From DATNIB01 sp035604685 (GTDB lineage: Bacteria > Actinomycetota > Acidimicrobiia > Acidimicrobiales > RAAP-2), in the NCBI GenBank assembly GCA_035604685.1, contig DATNIB010000027.1, positions 1 through 13,966 on the forward strand: a DNA stretch of 13,966 nucleotides. Reading direction: 5' to 3'. The translations under genes were made by a program, and so were the position numbers. The notes under the pieces were generated by a model. It saw only the letters and a program-made list of their open reading frames with translations. It searched no databases and had not been told where the DNA came from. Shown piece after piece: positions 13,765 to 13,966 of the stretch; within the stretch, counting starts at the first letter, position 1, and the number at the start of each line of letters is the position of its first letter.

Positions 13765-13966
13765 GCGCCGGTTCGCCTTCGGCCGCCGCGGGCCGCGCGT
13801 CCGTGCCGCCGCCGCGCCGGTCGCGCTCGAGCTCCCGGTTCGCCGCGAACAGCCCGGCGCCCCAGGCGCCGAGGGCGAGGGCCAGTTCGCCCGAGAGGCC
13901 GAGCGCCCTCGGTGCGAGGCCGATCCGCCAGCCGAGCAGTCGCCGCCACAGCGACAGCCAGCGGGC
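13715..13966 (-). CDS. C-terminal part of an unknown, possibly membrane-associated protein
   Basis: The minus-strand frame ending in TGA at 13715-13717 is open to the window edge, giving 83 residues. It reads WLSLWRRLLGWRIGLAP, then a hydrophobic segment LSGELALALGAWGAGLFAA, then NRELERD and a Pro/Ala-rich tail. The hydrophobic part followed by a low-complexity tail looks more like true protein than the Arg-rich minus-strand frame beside it. I do not recognise the family. Its last 50 bp overlap the 3' end of the radical SAM gene tail to tail, which is unusual but occurs in compact actinobacterial genomes. Confidence 0.45.
   Translation of the reverse strand, partial: ARWLSLWRRLLGWRIGLAPRALGLSGELALALGAWGAGLFAANRELERDRRGGGTDARPAAAEGEPAPTGRAPAPVPAVRPPA

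Noticed and set aside
13704..13949. 81-residue Arg/Ala-rich minus-strand frame at the right edge
   Set aside because: Composition is typical of a wrong frame in GC-rich DNA; the adjacent frame ending at 13715 has a hydrophobic segment and a more natural residue mix.

Overview
The window is very GC-rich (third codon positions almost always G or C) and looks like chromosomal core-metabolism DNA of a high-GC actinobacterium. The IlvB/IlvN/IlvC, SerC and SerA proteins are of the actinobacterial type: SerC keeps the FGSGPSKVR and APQKxFAxDGGLW motifs of the mycobacterial form, and SerA is the long form with a C-terminal ACT domain. A leader-peptide attenuator precedes ilvB. The DUF1800/DUF1501 pair would fit Acidimicrobiia or relatives, but that placement is inference. 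I saw no tRNA, rRNA, CRISPR array or intact transposase.

Left part (1-4833, + strand): branched-chain amino acid synthesis. The 3' part of ilvD (dihydroxyacid dehydratase) enters at the edge. A 422-bp gap follows, holding a possible decayed coding fragment, a perfect 33-bp palindrome flanked flush by 8-bp direct repeats, a promoter, a 16-codon leader peptide ending in Leu-Thr-Leu-Val-Val-Ile-His, and two back-to-back hairpins, the second a classic intrinsic terminator. Then come ilvB, ilvN (overlapping 4 bp) and ilvC. The four enzymes cover acetolactate synthesis, ketol-acid isomeroreduction and dehydration. Transcription of ilvBNC is probably set by attenuation in response to charged Leu/Val/Ile tRNA.

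Middle part (4843-9702): serine synthesis and amino-group transfer. An alpha/beta hydrolase and serC form a minus-strand pair that converges on ilvC. serC diverges from an aspartate-type aminotransferase with only 35 bp between the starts, and serA follows the aminotransferase on the + strand. SerA and SerC make the first two steps of the phosphorylated serine pathway, and the aminotransferase could supply glutamate/aspartate exchange.

Right part (9718-13966): less understood genes. There is a small one-helix membrane protein on the minus strand that is probably translated leaderless, then a DUF1800-DUF1501 pair whose DUF1501 member carries a twin-arginine export signal. An AT-rich tandem 11-bp repeat upstream resembles a Pho box. 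Next is a radical SAM protein with a Twitch/SPASM-like auxiliary cysteine set and an unknown substrate. The window ends in the C-terminus of a minus-strand gene that overlaps the radical SAM gene tail to tail.

The points most worth checking are the palindrome with target-site-like duplications abutting the ilvB promoter, the nearly leaderless attenuator, and the orphan radical SAM/DUF1800/DUF1501 neighbourhood.
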